A DNA stretch of 64,000 nt, taken from assembly GCF_030506305.1 (NCBI RefSeq), contig NZ_CP119421.1, forward strand, positions 2,085,501-2,149,500. The letters are read 5' to 3'. A model generated the notes under the pieces. That model did no database searches. It saw only the letters and a program-made list of their open reading frames with translations, and was not told where the DNA came from. The stretch comes from Porifericola rhodea (lineage in GTDB: Bacteria > Bacteroidota > Bacteroidia > Cytophagales > Cyclobacteriaceae). Position numbers and translations under genes: made by a program. Shown here one piece after another: positions 17,711 to 26,701 of the stretch (positions are counted from its first letter, which is position 1; every line of letters starts with the position of its first letter).

Positions 17711-17764
17711 AAAGGCCTTCTTTAGGGTATTCAGCTTATAAAAAGCTAACTCTAAGAAGGCCTT
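17711..17764 (-). terminator. Large hairpin terminator between the DinB-like and M42 genes
   Basis: AAGGCCTTC near 17712-17720 pairs with GAAGGCCTT at 17756-17764, and an inner AGCTT/AAGCT pair strengthens the arm. On the minus strand it ends in seven T, so it serves the M42 gene; the T-tract on the plus side is weak. Confidence 0.8.
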
Positions 17765-17795
17765 GATATGTTTGTCTACAAATGGTTTTCAGTTA

Positions 17796-18866
17796 TTATT
17801 TAATATACCTGAAATCGTGCTCATTAGGTAGTTGCAGTAAGAATTCGTACATCAGATTAATTACGTTTTCTACATCCTCCTGATGGGCCATCTCTACTGT
17901 AGTGTGCATGTATTTTAGAGGTAAAGAGATGAGCGCTGAAGCTACTCCTTCGTTAGAATACGCAAAGGCATCGGTATCTGTACCTGTGGCTCTGGAGGCA
18001 GAAGCTCTCTGAAAAGGGACTTCTTTACCCTCGGCTACTTCTATAATCATATCCAGTAGGTTATTCTGCACCGCAGGGCCGTAAGTAAGCACAGGACCTA
18101 AACCTGCTTTAAGGTCGCCACTTACTATTTTATTGTACATAGGCGATGCGGTATCGTGGCACACATCCGTGATAATGGCCACATCCGGCTTAATGCGTTG
18201 GGCAATCATTTGTGCACCACGCAGGCCAATCTCTTCCTGCACCGCATTAACTACATAAAGGCCGAAAGGTAGCTGCTGCTGATTTTCTTTCAGGCGTTTG
18301 GCAACCTCAGCTATCATAAAACCACCAATACGGTTATCCAGCGCCCGGCCTACAAAGTAGCGATCGTTAAGTTCAGTAAAGTCATCTTCAAAGGTAATGA
18401 CTGAACCTACGTGTATACCCTTCTCCAGAACCTCGTCTTTGGAGCTGCATCCGCAGTCTATGAAAATATTTTTAAGAGAGGGCGCTTCTTCGCTTTTATT
18501 ATCTCTTACATGAATGGCGGGCCAGCCAAACACTCCTTTTACGATGCCTTTTTTTGTATGAATATTCACTCTTTTAGAAGGAGCGATCTGGTGGTCGGAG
18601 CCCCCGTTACGGCGCACATAGATGTACCCCTCTTCAGTGATAAAGTTTACGAACCAGCTAATCTCATCGGCATGGGCTTCAATAACTACTTTGTATTTAG
18701 CATCAGGGTTAATTACCGCTACAGCAGAACCATATACATCGGTAAAATAATTATCGGTATAAGGTTTAATATAATCTAACCAAAGTTGCTGTCCTGATGA
18801 TTCAAAACCGGTAGGTGAGGCATTATTTAAATATTTTACTAAAAACTCTTTACTACTCTGATTCAT
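17796..18866 (-). CDS. M42 family aminopeptidase
   Basis: Encodes 356 residues, the usual length of M42 tetrahedral aminopeptidases (FrvX/YsdC/PepA class). Metal ligands and catalytic residues are in place: EAHADE (H65, D67), GRALDNRIGG (D177), VQEEIGLRG (E211/E212), TDVCHDT (D234) and PLKYMHTTVE (H321). No signal peptide, so it is cytoplasmic and works late in peptide breakdown. It is transcribed alone from a TAnnTTTG box about 90 bp upstream and ends at a strong hairpin. Confidence 0.93.
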   Translation of the reverse strand: MNQSSKEFLVKYLNNASPTGFESSGQQLWLDYIKPYTDNYFTDVYGSAVAVINPDAKYKVVIEAHADEISWFVNFITEEGYIYVRRNGGSDHQIAPSKRVNIHTKKGIVKGVFGWPAIHVRDNKSEEAPSLKNIFIDCGCSSKDEVLEKGIHVGSVITFEDDFTELNDRYFVGRALDNRIGGFMIAEVAKRLKENQQQLPFGLYVVNAVQEEIGLRGAQMIAQRIKPDVAIITDVCHDTASPMYNKIVSGDLKAGLGPVLTYGPAVQNNLLDMIIEVAEGKEVPFQRASASRATGTDTDAFAYSNEGVASALISLPLKYMHTTVEMAHQEDVENVINLMYEFLLQLPNEHDFRYIK

Positions 18867-18957
18867 AATCTTAATTGGTTTAAAAATCTGTGTACTACTT
18901 GAGGAACGCAGTCTGTCTGGCTTTGTTAGCTTCCTGAGGTCTACTGTTCCGGCTAAG

Positions 18958-18965
18958 CAAAGCTA
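18958..18965 (-). promoter_or_regulatory. -7 box upstream of the M42 aminopeptidase gene
   Basis: The minus strand reads TAGCTTTG, an exact TAnnTTTG match, giving a leader of about 85 nt. No -33 TTTG is obvious. Confidence 0.4.
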
Positions 18966-19060
18966 CAAAAGCCGATGAAAAAGAGTAAACAGATAAATGA
19001 GGTAAGCGGGGTAAAGAAGGGAAGAAGCTGAAATTTTACTCCTAATAGTAGAGAGTAGTT

Positions 19061-19091
19061 AAAAAAAAAGACCAGGAAATAAGCCTGGCCT
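19061..19091 (-). terminator. Terminator of the lipoprotein gene
   Basis: On the minus strand AGGCCAGG pairs with CCTGGTCT (one G-U pair, 7-nt loop), followed by a T-run of about eight. Confidence 0.88.
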
Positions 19092-19099
19092 CTGTAATA

Positions 19100-19705
19100 C
19101 TATTGGATAATAATGTCCCACTGAATATCCACATCTGTCTCTCCATTGGTAGAGTCAGAAGTTTCGGACTTAATATTGGGCTGATGCTTTAAGATGATGC
19201 GAAAAGTACCATTAGCCGCTTCACCGGTAGTCCATTGGGTTTCCAGCCCCAGAGGATAACCGTTCTCATCATTATCGTCTTCATAATTAACGGCATCACC
19301 ACGATTGCCAGCTCCAATATTGCCATCTCCGCTGGGGTCAGTAAAGAGCCCATCTGTCCAGCCGAAGAAGAACATATGCTCGTCGCTTTCGCTAGCTACC
19401 TCTTCGGAAATGTCTTCTACATCATCTGGGTCTAGCGCGTTTAGTAATTCAATCTCCATTATGTAGGTGGTATTCGCAGCCAGCTCAATATCTGTAAGCA
19501 CCGGGGCGTCACTACCTTCACCATCGGCATCTACCCAACTAGCAATGATTGGGCTTCCACCACCCTCTGGCATAAAAGTAAGGGTGACATTAGTCACTAC
19601 TTCTTCCTCATTTTCCTCGGGTGGTACATCATCGTCTTCACAGGCAGTAAACAAAAATACAGCTGATACCAGCAATACATAAACTGCATAATTCATCCAT
19701 TTCAT
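19100..19705 (-). CDS. Acidic surface lipoprotein
   Basis: Encodes 201 residues. The signal peptide ends in a lipobox (LFTAC near residues 18-22) followed by EDDD, the acidic signal that sends Bacteroidota lipoproteins toward the cell surface. The mature part is strongly acidic and beta-rich (TLTFMPEGGGS, YIMEIELLN, FFFGWTDGLFT, FRIILKHQP). It resembles proteins that annotation pipelines call type 1 periplasmic binding fold proteins, which I recall sitting with metal-related TonB systems; that link is from memory. The gene upstream on the same strand encodes a small His/Cys-bearing membrane protein. Confidence 0.75.
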   Translation of the reverse strand: MKWMNYAVYVLLVSAVFLFTACEDDDVPPEENEEEVVTNVTLTFMPEGGGSPIIASWVDADGEGSDAPVLTDIELAANTTYIMEIELLNALDPDDVEDISEEVASESDEHMFFFGWTDGLFTDPSGDGNIGAGNRGDAVNYEDDNDENGYPLGLETQWTTGEAANGTFRIILKHQPNIKSETSDSTNGETDVDIQWDIIIQ

Positions 19706-19867
19706 AGAATAATTGGTTTAAGGGAAAAAATAAATTAATAAAGCTTGAATCCATTCATACAGAGGCCGGTTTATTACTGCCTGGGCTTTAAAAAATGGGA
19801 CTATAACTATAGCCTGGGAATTAAGCCTTTAAGTATAGCATATGAAGAATACAGACAATAAAGACAG

Positions 19868-20212
19868 CTAGCACCTGACGGGAGGTGCACGAGAGCTTAG
19901 CTTGTTAAGGCTTTCTGTATAAGGGATATGATATGTTGGAGTAGCAAAATCGTATTCAACAAAGCTGAGAACACTGGCTATTTTGTAATATGAAGGAGCT
20001 GCATCTTGTTTTACCCACCAATCGCAGAGCAGGCAGCTGTTGTCAGAAAGTATAGAGTGATCTTGGTGTAGATGTATGGTTGCCTCAGGCTCCTCATGAG
20101 CTGTATGGCTCAGCAAATGTAATGGCATACCTACAGTATAGAGCAGCAACAAATGGACTAGTACTCCTCTGGCAATAGCAATCTTTAATATGTGCAGGTA
20201 TGATTGCGGCAT
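19868..20212 (-). CDS. Small membrane protein with His/Cys motif
   Basis: Encodes 114 residues. One hydrophobic segment near residues 12-32 is followed by a His- and Cys-bearing stretch: HLLSHTAHEEPEATIHLHQDHS, then SCLLCDWWV with a CxxC. Such spacing suggests metal binding outside the membrane and resembles small DUF2946-like proteins found with metal uptake genes. It is probably co-transcribed with the lipoprotein gene 162 bp downstream. A near-ideal promoter (TTTG, 21 bp, TACCTTTG) ends 4 nt before the ATG, so the mRNA is predicted to be leaderless. Function is inferred only. Confidence 0.65.
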   Translation of the reverse strand: MPQSYLHILKIAIARGVLVHLLLLYTVGMPLHLLSHTAHEEPEATIHLHQDHSILSDNSCLLCDWWVKQDAAPSYYKIASVLSFVEYDFATPTYHIPYTESLNKLSSRAPPVRC

Positions 20213-20216
20213 AAGT

Positions 20217-20249
20217 CAAAGGTAAATAAGCTGTAAGGATAATAGCAAA
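20217..20249 (-). promoter_or_regulatory. Near-ideal Bacteroidota promoter
   Basis: On the minus strand TTTG (20249-20246), a 21-bp spacer and TACCTTTG (20224-20217) match the Bacteroidota -33/-7 model. The -7 box ends 4 nt before the start codon at 20212. Confidence 0.65.
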
Positions 20250-20532
20250 CTTGCTTCACTAATTAAATAAACGACCAGTTAGAATACTGGTAAATTGTAT
20301 TATAGCATTCTTCTCCTGCATGTAAACAAGCTTGCAGGACATATGGTATAACATTTGACATGAGGGAAGTACATATAGTTATCTTGGTTTCGGATGTGAG
20401 GTATATTGTCATTTCTGAAAATATATCGGAACTTAGCCATGCCTCTTTGCATTTAGCAAACAAACATTTAAACTGAATACACTATCACCGCTAACACATC
20501 CGTTAGCACTATAACAAGGTGAATAACTACTT
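20250..20532. other. Divergent intergenic region
   Basis: Upstream of the MORN protein gene on plus and the small membrane protein on minus. A 66-codon minus-strand frame exists at 20263-20463 but has no coding character. I see no repeat or RNA. Confidence 0.4.
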
Positions 20533-21396
20533 ATGACACGTCTGTTATTAGTTTTCAGTACTCTTATATTTATTTATTCCGCCAGTCCGGGCTATGCACA
20601 AACTTCTAGCCCGGAGCAGGAGCCAGCTCCCTTAGATACAGCAGGTCAGTTTATTCTTGACCCTACTACTAAGGTCCCGCTTACTATTAATCTGGAGGCT
20701 GAGGAAGAAGAGGAGGAAAAAGAGGTTGAAAAGAAGGAGAAGAAACGTAAAAAGAATGTCTTCTACGATGAAAAAACTCGTAAAGGTTACGCGGAATCCG
20801 GTTATGGTCAGGGGACTGTAATTGAGCTGTTTCACTATCTGAAAGAGTACGAAGACCCCAACCCTTATGTGAGAGATATCTATTGGTATGATACCAACCG
20901 TAAACAGATACGCTCTACCCGCAATATCAAAGAAGATAAAGCCCAGATACTTCATGGGCCTTACAAAAAAATGACCGACGAAGGAGAAATTCTGGAAGAG
21001 GGTATATTTTATAAAGGTACCAAACACGGTCGCTGGACGCGCTACAACAAAAATTACATTTTGCTGGATAAAGAAAAATACTCTAAAGGCTGGCCTCGGG
21101 ATTCTGAAATAACCTATTACGACGAAGAGAAGCGCACAAAGCTAAAAGAGGTAATTCCTATTGAGTATGGCGCAAAAGAAGGCTACTACTACTACTTTCA
21201 TGAAAGTGGGCAGGTAGCGGTAGAAGGTGAGTATCAGCAAGGCAATAAAGTAGGGTTGTGGACAGAGTATTATGACTTTAAGAACCGACTGCCCAAAAAG
21301 CAGATCAAATATCCTGAAGATCCTTTTGACGAGACGCCTCCCTATACCACAAAAGAGTGGACCCCTGAGGGTAAGGTGGTTTATGAGAAAAAATAA
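20533..21396 (+). CDS. Exported MORN-repeat (YwqK-like) protein
   Basis: Encodes 287 residues. A signal peptide (MTRLLLVFSTLIFIYSASPG) ends near residue 23. A highly charged Glu/Lys stretch covers about residues 56-77. The rest holds MORN-like repeats, for example HGPYKKMTDEGEILEEGIFY, KHGRWTRYNKNY and GYYYYFHESGQVAVEGEYQQ then GNKVGLWTEYYD. It is a larger relative of the protein at 1380-1682. Three bases separate it from the cupin gene, so the two are translated from one mRNA. Probably a periplasmic or outer-membrane accessory protein; role unknown. Confidence 0.8.
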   Translation: MTRLLLVFSTLIFIYSASPGYAQTSSPEQEPAPLDTAGQFILDPTTKVPLTINLEAEEEEEEKEVEKKEKKRKKNVFYDEKTRKGYAESGYGQGTVIELFHYLKEYEDPNPYVRDIYWYDTNRKQIRSTRNIKEDKAQILHGPYKKMTDEGEILEEGIFYKGTKHGRWTRYNKNYILLDKEKYSKGWPRDSEITYYDEEKRTKLKEVIPIEYGAKEGYYYYFHESGQVAVEGEYQQGNKVGLWTEYYDFKNRLPKKQIKYPEDPFDETPPYTTKEWTPEGKVVYEKK

Positions 21397-21399
21397 CTG

Positions 21400-21891
21400 A
21401 TGGAAAAAAACGCACAGTACTGGATTGATCACCTGGATATGCAGCCTCACCCTGAAGGAGGTTACTACACAGAAACTTACCGCTCTGCTGCAAAGGTAGA
21501 GAATCTGGATAGACCCTACAGTACAGCAATCTACTTTCTATTGCTGGAAGATAAGTTTTCTGCTTTTCATCGTATCCGCTCCGATGAGATGTGGCATTTT
21601 TATGCCGGCAACCCTATAGAAGTACTTGTATTAGAAGAGAATGGTGCACTCAATGTAAGCTGGCTGGGCAATAACCCTGAGAGAGGGGAGCAGTTTCAAC
21701 TTGTAGTGCCTGCTGGCTTATGGTTTGCCTCCCGTATGGCCAGACCCACCTCTTACGGATTAGTAGGCTGTACGGTAGCTCCAGGCTTTGATTTTAGAGA
21801 TTTTGAAATGGCAAAGCGTAGCGACCTGATCAAACAATACCCTCAGCATAGCCAGATTATAGAAGAACTGACCTACCCCAAAGAATTGTAA
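21400..21891 (+). CDS. Cupin family protein (DUF985/Cupin_5)
   Basis: Encodes 163 residues matching the DUF985 cupins: WIDHLDMQPHPEGGYYTETY at 8-27, then AIYFLLLEDKFSAFHRIRSD and EMWHFYAGNP near 65-74, then LVVPAGLWFASR and GCTVAPGFDF near the C-terminus. The His and Glu residues of FHRIRSDEMWHFY fit the cupin metal site. Proteins of this group are of uncertain activity. It starts three bases after the stop of the MORN gene. Confidence 0.88.
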   Translation: MEKNAQYWIDHLDMQPHPEGGYYTETYRSAAKVENLDRPYSTAIYFLLLEDKFSAFHRIRSDEMWHFYAGNPIEVLVLEENGALNVSWLGNNPERGEQFQLVVPAGLWFASRMARPTSYGLVGCTVAPGFDFRDFEMAKRSDLIKQYPQHSQIIEELTYPKEL

Positions 21892-22182
21892 ATCCAGTTT
21901 TTTCAGAATATTATTCAGGTTTTCTTTAGGTGTGATTTATGAAAATTTGTGAACTTTACTTATTTTGATGCAAATTTCACCTATGTGTAATGTAAAGTTC
22001 ATGTATATCTGCTTGCTTCAGCGAAAACCATATTTTATCAACTAAGTCCGGAGCATATAATTATTTTAGGCGGTATTGTTCTTCATACTATACAAAATGG
22101 TAGCAGACGCTAACCCATGACTCGATATAAAAAGCACTATTGGGCTGCCTCCCATCATAAGAAAAAGCAGACAGATATTTAT

Positions 22183-23520
22183 ATGAAAAAAGCTATACTC
22201 CTTATATTATTTTGTATAACCTCTCTTGTAGGGGTTCAGGCACAAAATACTTTTCCTATCATTACTCCCAGTCAGGTAGACTTGTACGAATACAATAAGT
22301 ATAAGCTGATGAATACCACTGATGAGGTGCAGGTCAAAAATATGAGCGAGCTGCCCAATGCTATCTTTCGCTATGAGGGAAATACGGTAAACGCTACCAT
22401 GCTTAACCGGAACCTTATGGGCGAAGAGCCCTTTACCCATGAGGAGTTTACGTTAAAGCTACCAGATATGACGGGCATGCCCGATACGGTAGTCATGCTT
22501 TTAGGCCACAAAAATGATCAGGGTGAGCGTATACTTAGTGCCGTACTTGTAGGCAACCTGCGCAATAAGTTAGCCTATTTTATAGACGATAATCACAACT
22601 TTGACTTTACGGATGATGGGAACTTTCTGGTTTTTCAGGAAAACGAATTGTTTAGCAGAGTTAATATAGCCACCGAAGAGAAAGGTACTTTCTCTTATAT
22701 TCTCTTTGATTTAGGTGCGCATAAAGAATACCTGAAAGGACTCGACATCTATCTGATTGATACTAAGAAGGTGCGTGAAAAGAAAATAGCAAAATACCCG
22801 GTTCCTTTGCTAAGTTCTGAAAGCCGTTGGAGCATGCAGTTTGCCTTTTCTACTGGTAGCGGCAAACAATATTTCTCTTACAGTACTCCGCAACTAAAAG
22901 ATAAACAGTACTCTGCTACTATAGATGCTGTCTCGCGCTTTTCAGCAAGCCTACAGTATGCCATCCGACATTTAAATGTAGGCTTTAACTTTGCTTTTGA
23001 TGCTAACCAGATTGGTCGTGAAGAGCAGTATGTACTGGATTACTCAACCCCAGATGAGTCGCCAAAAAAGGTAACCCATTACAATATTGGCAATTGGGCC
23101 CGTAGCCGGCTGATGTATGGCGTATTTGCTGAGTATGATATCCGTCTGATTCGTAATTCTTACCTGAGCCCTTATTTTTATGTCTTTCGTTACCATCACT
23201 TAACGAATGAATCGTTTGCAGGGTATGCTAATGAGATAAGCGAAGCCTTTACTCACAATGATTTTTTTAAGAACAAAACAGGGCATCAGTTTGGAGCTAA
23301 AATTAAGCTCCCAATGAGTGAGAAAGTATTGGCAGTGTTTGACATTGGATATACCGAAAACAATTTTGGTATTAAAGAAGGGCTAATTATAGAAGATCAC
23401 GATCCGGCTAGCATTAAAACATACTACAAAACATTTAACTATGGAATAGGCTGCCAGTTTCTTTTAAGTAATGGTAAAAGCAGGCTCAGCAAAGCACGAC
23501 CGGCTGTGGGAGAATACTAA
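22183..23520 (+). CDS. Exported protein, probable outer-membrane beta-barrel
   Basis: The ATG at 22183 gives 445 residues with a signal peptide (MKKAILLILFCITSLVGVQA); the frame upstream to 22117 would hide it. The N-terminal third is a soluble domain (DMTGMPDTVVMLLGHKND, DDNHNFDFTDDGNFLVF), and the C-terminal half has alternating aromatic and polar strands typical of a beta-barrel. No family is recognised with confidence. Its last 4 bp overlap the 3' end of the convergent yraN gene. Confidence 0.75.
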   Translation: MKKAILLILFCITSLVGVQAQNTFPIITPSQVDLYEYNKYKLMNTTDEVQVKNMSELPNAIFRYEGNTVNATMLNRNLMGEEPFTHEEFTLKLPDMTGMPDTVVMLLGHKNDQGERILSAVLVGNLRNKLAYFIDDNHNFDFTDDGNFLVFQENELFSRVNIATEEKGTFSYILFDLGAHKEYLKGLDIYLIDTKKVREKKIAKYPVPLLSSESRWSMQFAFSTGSGKQYFSYSTPQLKDKQYSATIDAVSRFSASLQYAIRHLNVGFNFAFDANQIGREEQYVLDYSTPDESPKKVTHYNIGNWARSRLMYGVFAEYDIRLIRNSYLSPYFYVFRYHHLTNESFAGYANEISEAFTHNDFFKNKTGHQFGAKIKLPMSEKVLAVFDIGYTENNFGIKEGLIIEDHDPASIKTYYKTFNYGIGCQFLLSNGKSRLSKARPAVGEY

Positions 23521-23870
23521 TAAAAAGCATCTTCTATATGCTTAATGTCCAGAAGTGGGTGAGTGAGTATGGAGATGACATCAAAACGTATATCGCCCTG
23601 CCAGTTGTGCTCATGTACATAATTGTCTGCGGCATTGAGGATATGCTCCGCTTTATGTTCGTCTACAAAGTCTTCGGGGTGGCCAAAGGCTGAAGATCGT
23701 CGGGTCTTCACTTCTACAAAAACTATTAAGTTTTCTTTAAGGGCTATAAGATCTACCTCCGCCCTACGGTAGCGATAGTTTTGTGCAACAATACGGAAGC
23801 CTTTCTTTTCTAGAAACTTAGCGGCCATCTTTTCGCCGGAGTCACCGGTATGTTGGGCAGGGGTTCTCAT
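23517..23870 (-). CDS. yraN: YraN family endonuclease-like protein
   Basis: Encodes 117 residues, the usual UPF0102/YraN length. Restriction-endonuclease-like core motifs are present: GEKMAAKFLEKKGFRIVAQN (Glu in the first helix), then RRAEVDLIALKENLIVFVEV, giving the D-x(n)-E-V-K signature with EVKTRR near 53-58. Members are proposed Holliday-junction-type or repair nucleases, but this is not settled. It overlaps the 3' end of the preceding plus-strand gene by 4 bp. Confidence 0.92.
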   Translation of the reverse strand: MRTPAQHTGDSGEKMAAKFLEKKGFRIVAQNYRYRRAEVDLIALKENLIVFVEVKTRRSSAFGHPEDFVDEHKAEHILNAADNYVHEHNWQGDIRFDVISILTHPLLDIKHIEDAFY

Positions 23871-23974
23871 TTATCAGCGTTTGATTGTCATGGGGTTCAT
23901 CGCAATTATTCCTAAAAGTTTGAATTCATTTTTCTATTTTGGCAGCACGTTATCACAAATTTAAATTTTTTGAT

Positions 23975-25627
23975 ATGCTACCCAACGTCAATCCTACCCA
24001 AACCTCAGCCTGGAAAAAACTAAGTGCTCATTTTGCGCAGCTTAAAGGTGTTCATATGAAAGAGCTCTTTAATAACGATGCTGAACGGTTTGAGCAGTTT
24101 TCTGCTAAGTTTGAGGATATACTACTGGACTACTCTAAAAACAGAATCACCCAGCAAACGCTTGATCTGCTGCTGGAACTCGCTGAAGAATGTAAGCTAA
24201 AAGATGCGATTACCGCTATGTTTAGCGGAGATCATATCAACCAGACTGAGGGGCGGGCGGTGCTTCATACTGCTCTGCGAAATCAGTCAGATAAGCCGGT
24301 TATGGTAGATGGTAAAGATGTAATGCCCGAGGTTAATGAGGTATTACAGCGTATGAAGGTATTCAGCGAACAGTTGATTAGCGGAACGTGGAAAGGCTAT
24401 AGTGGAAAAGCCATTACCGATATTGTAAATATAGGCATTGGAGGGTCGGACCTTGGCCCTGTAATGGTTACTGAAGCACTCAAACACTATCAGGTACCTA
24501 ATATTAAAGCTCATTTTGTGTCTAATGTGGATGGTACTCATATTGCAGAAACCCTGAAAGGATTAGATGCTGAAACTACCCTTTTTATTATCGCCTCTAA
24601 AACTTTTACCACCCAGGAGACCATGACCAATGCAGAGTCTGCCAAAAAATGGTTTTTAGACAATGGTGGTAATCAGGAAGGTGTAAAAAAACATTTTATT
24701 GCTCTCTCTACCAGCAAAGATAAAGTGGAAGCATTTGGCATAGATGCTGCCAATATGTTTGGCTTTTGGGACTGGGTCGGTGGACGCTACTCGCTCTGGT
24801 CGGCTATAGGTATGCCTATCGCCTGCACCATAGGTTTTGCGCGTTTTGAAGAACTGCTTGCTGGTGCTCATGCTATGGATAAGCATTTTCAGGAGGCTGC
24901 TTTAGAAAATAACTTACCAGTAATTTTGGCATTGATTGGTATCTGGTATAATAACTTCTTTGAAGCAGAGTCGGAAGCTATTTTACCTTATGATCAGTAC
25001 ATGCATCGTTTTGCTGCCTATTTCCAGCAGGGTAATATGGAGAGCAATGGTAAATATGTAGACCGTAGCGGAAATAAGGCGGATTACCAAACCGGGCCTA
25101 TTATCTGGGGCGAACCGGGTACCAATGGCCAGCATGCCTTTTATCAGCTTATACACCAGGGTACCAAACTTATTCCCTGCGATTTTCTTGCGCCTGCACA
25201 GACCCTCAATCCTGTAGGAGACCACCACGAGAAGCTACTGGCCAACTTCTTTGCTCAGCCGGAAGCACTTATGAATGGCAAAACAAAGGCAGAAGTAGAA
25301 GCAGAATTAGAGCAGCAGGGACTTAGTGCAGAAGAAATAGCCAAACTAGCGCCTTATAAAGTATTTGAAGGCAACCGTCCTACCAACTCTATACTCTTTA
25401 AAAAATTGACACCTCGTACATTGGGTAGTCTGATTGCCATGTATGAGCACAAAATTTTTGTGCAGGGCGTTATCTGGAATATTTTTAGTTTCGACCAGTG
25501 GGGAGTTGAATTGGGCAAGCAACTGGCTAAAAACATTCTGCCTGAGCTGGAAAGCGAAGAGCAGGTGAACAGCCATGATGCCTCTACGAACGGATTAATA
25601 AACGCTTACAAAGCAATGAGAAAGTAA
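23975..25627 (+). CDS. pgi: Glucose-6-phosphate isomerase
   Basis: Interconverts glucose-6-phosphate and fructose-6-phosphate. The ATG at 23975 gives 550 residues beginning [16 protein letters not shown], as in the long bacterial/eukaryotic PGI form; the frame 36 bp upstream begins at TTG. PGI signatures are intact: [16 protein letters not shown] near 155-170, [13 protein letters not shown], the [13 protein letters not shown] segment near 272-284, and [20 protein letters not shown] near the C-terminus, the second PROSITE region with its catalytic Lys. Phosphomannose isomerase follows 84 bp downstream, so hexose-phosphate metabolism is grouped here. Confidence 0.97.
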   Translation: MLPNVNPTQTSAWKKLSAHFAQLKGVHMKELFNNDAERFEQFSAKFEDILLDYSKNRITQQTLDLLLELAEECKLKDAITAMFSGDHINQTEGRAVLHTALRNQSDKPVMVDGKDVMPEVNEVLQRMKVFSEQLISGTWKGYSGKAITDIVNIGIGGSDLGPVMVTEALKHYQVPNIKAHFVSNVDGTHIAETLKGLDAETTLFIIASKTFTTQETMTNAESAKKWFLDNGGNQEGVKKHFIALSTSKDKVEAFGIDAANMFGFWDWVGGRYSLWSAIGMPIACTIGFARFEELLAGAHAMDKHFQEAALENNLPVILALIGIWYNNFFEAESEAILPYDQYMHRFAAYFQQGNMESNGKYVDRSGNKADYQTGPIIWGEPGTNGQHAFYQLIHQGTKLIPCDFLAPAQTLNPVGDHHEKLLANFFAQPEALMNGKTKAEVEAELEQQGLSAEEIAKLAPYKVFEGNRPTNSILFKKLTPRTLGSLIAMYEHKIFVQGVIWNIFSFDQWGVELGKQLAKNILPELESEEQVNSHDASTNGLINAYKAMRK

Positions 25628-25711
25628 ACGCATGTGCGGTGAGTAAATGTGGTATAAACTATACCCTTATCGTGTTTACTCACCCTTTGCCATATTATAA
25701 CTTCTGAAAAA

Positions 25712-26701
25712 ATGACAGCATTATATCCTCTTAAGTTTAGAACCATCTTTAAAGACAAGCTCTGGGGTGGGAAAAAAATCAAAACTATCCTTAATAAAGA
25801 TTTTGGGCCACTACCCAATTGTGGAGAAACCTGGGAAATCTCAGGGGTGGAAGGTAACATCTCTGAAGTAGCAGAGGGTGCCTTAGCTGGAAAAGACTTA
25901 AAATCTTTAATACAAGAGTACCAGGGAGAACTGGTAGGTAACAAAGTTTACAACAAGTTTCAGGATGAGTTTCCTTTGCTTGTCAAGTTTATAGATGCCA
26001 ATGACGATCTGTCTATACAAGTGCATCCGGATGATAAACTGGCAAAAGAACGCCATAACTCATTTGGCAAAACAGAAATGTGGTACATCTTTCAGGCGGA
26101 TGAAGGATCTAAGCTCATTAGCGGTTTCAACCAGCCTATGAGCAAAGAAAAATACCTGGAGGCTTTTAATGCGGGTAAGTTAACGGATATTCTTAACCAG
26201 GAACCGGTGCAGGCAGACGATGTGTTCTTTTTGCCGGCTGGTAGAGTACATACTATCGGAAAGGGGCTCCTTCTGGCAGAAATTCAACAGACTTCTGATA
26301 TTACATACCGTATCTATGATTTTGACCGTACTGATGCAGAAGGTAATGCGCGTGAGCTACATGTAGAGGAAGCTCTTGACGCCATAGACTATCAGCATTA
26401 TGATTCGTACAAGACAGACTATGAGCCTCAGCTAAATAAACCCGTAAAGCTTGTATCTTGCCCATACTTCGAGACATTCAGGATAGAAGCAAATCAGGCC
26501 ATTGAAAGGAACTATCAGGAGCTGGATTCATTTGTAATATACGTATGTATGGAAGGCGAAGCAGAAATTATGGCTGATGGCAAAGGCTATAGTATGAAAA
26601 AAGGTGACTCTTACCTGATTCCTGCAAGCATTAAGCATACAAAGCTAACTACCAGCTCAAGTTTTAAGATGCTGGAGTCTTTTGTACCTCAGGAGAAATA
26701 A
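25712..26701 (+). CDS. manA: Mannose-6-phosphate isomerase, class I
   Basis: Encodes 329 residues. Zinc-ligand motifs of type I phosphomannose isomerase are seen: SIQVHPDD near residue 105 and the VHTIGKGLLLAEIQQTSDIT segment, with TYRIYDFDR after it. The length is that of the shorter bacterial (Bacillus-like) ManA. It makes mannose-6-phosphate available for GDP-mannose and glycan synthesis or feeds mannose into glycolysis next to pgi. Its stop overlaps the start of lipB by one base (TAATG), so the two are translationally coupled. Confidence 0.95.
   Translation: MTALYPLKFRTIFKDKLWGGKKIKTILNKDFGPLPNCGETWEISGVEGNISEVAEGALAGKDLKSLIQEYQGELVGNKVYNKFQDEFPLLVKFIDANDDLSIQVHPDDKLAKERHNSFGKTEMWYIFQADEGSKLISGFNQPMSKEKYLEAFNAGKLTDILNQEPVQADDVFFLPAGRVHTIGKGLLLAEIQQTSDITYRIYDFDRTDAEGNARELHVEEALDAIDYQHYDSYKTDYEPQLNKPVKLVSCPYFETFRIEANQAIERNYQELDSFVIYVCMEGEAEIMADGKGYSMKKGDSYLIPASIKHTKLTTSSSFKMLESFVPQEK

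Noticed and set aside
20263-20463. Minus-strand open frame of 66 codons in the gap before the MORN gene
   Set aside because: No start context, no family, and AT-rich composition like the surrounding intergenic DNA.
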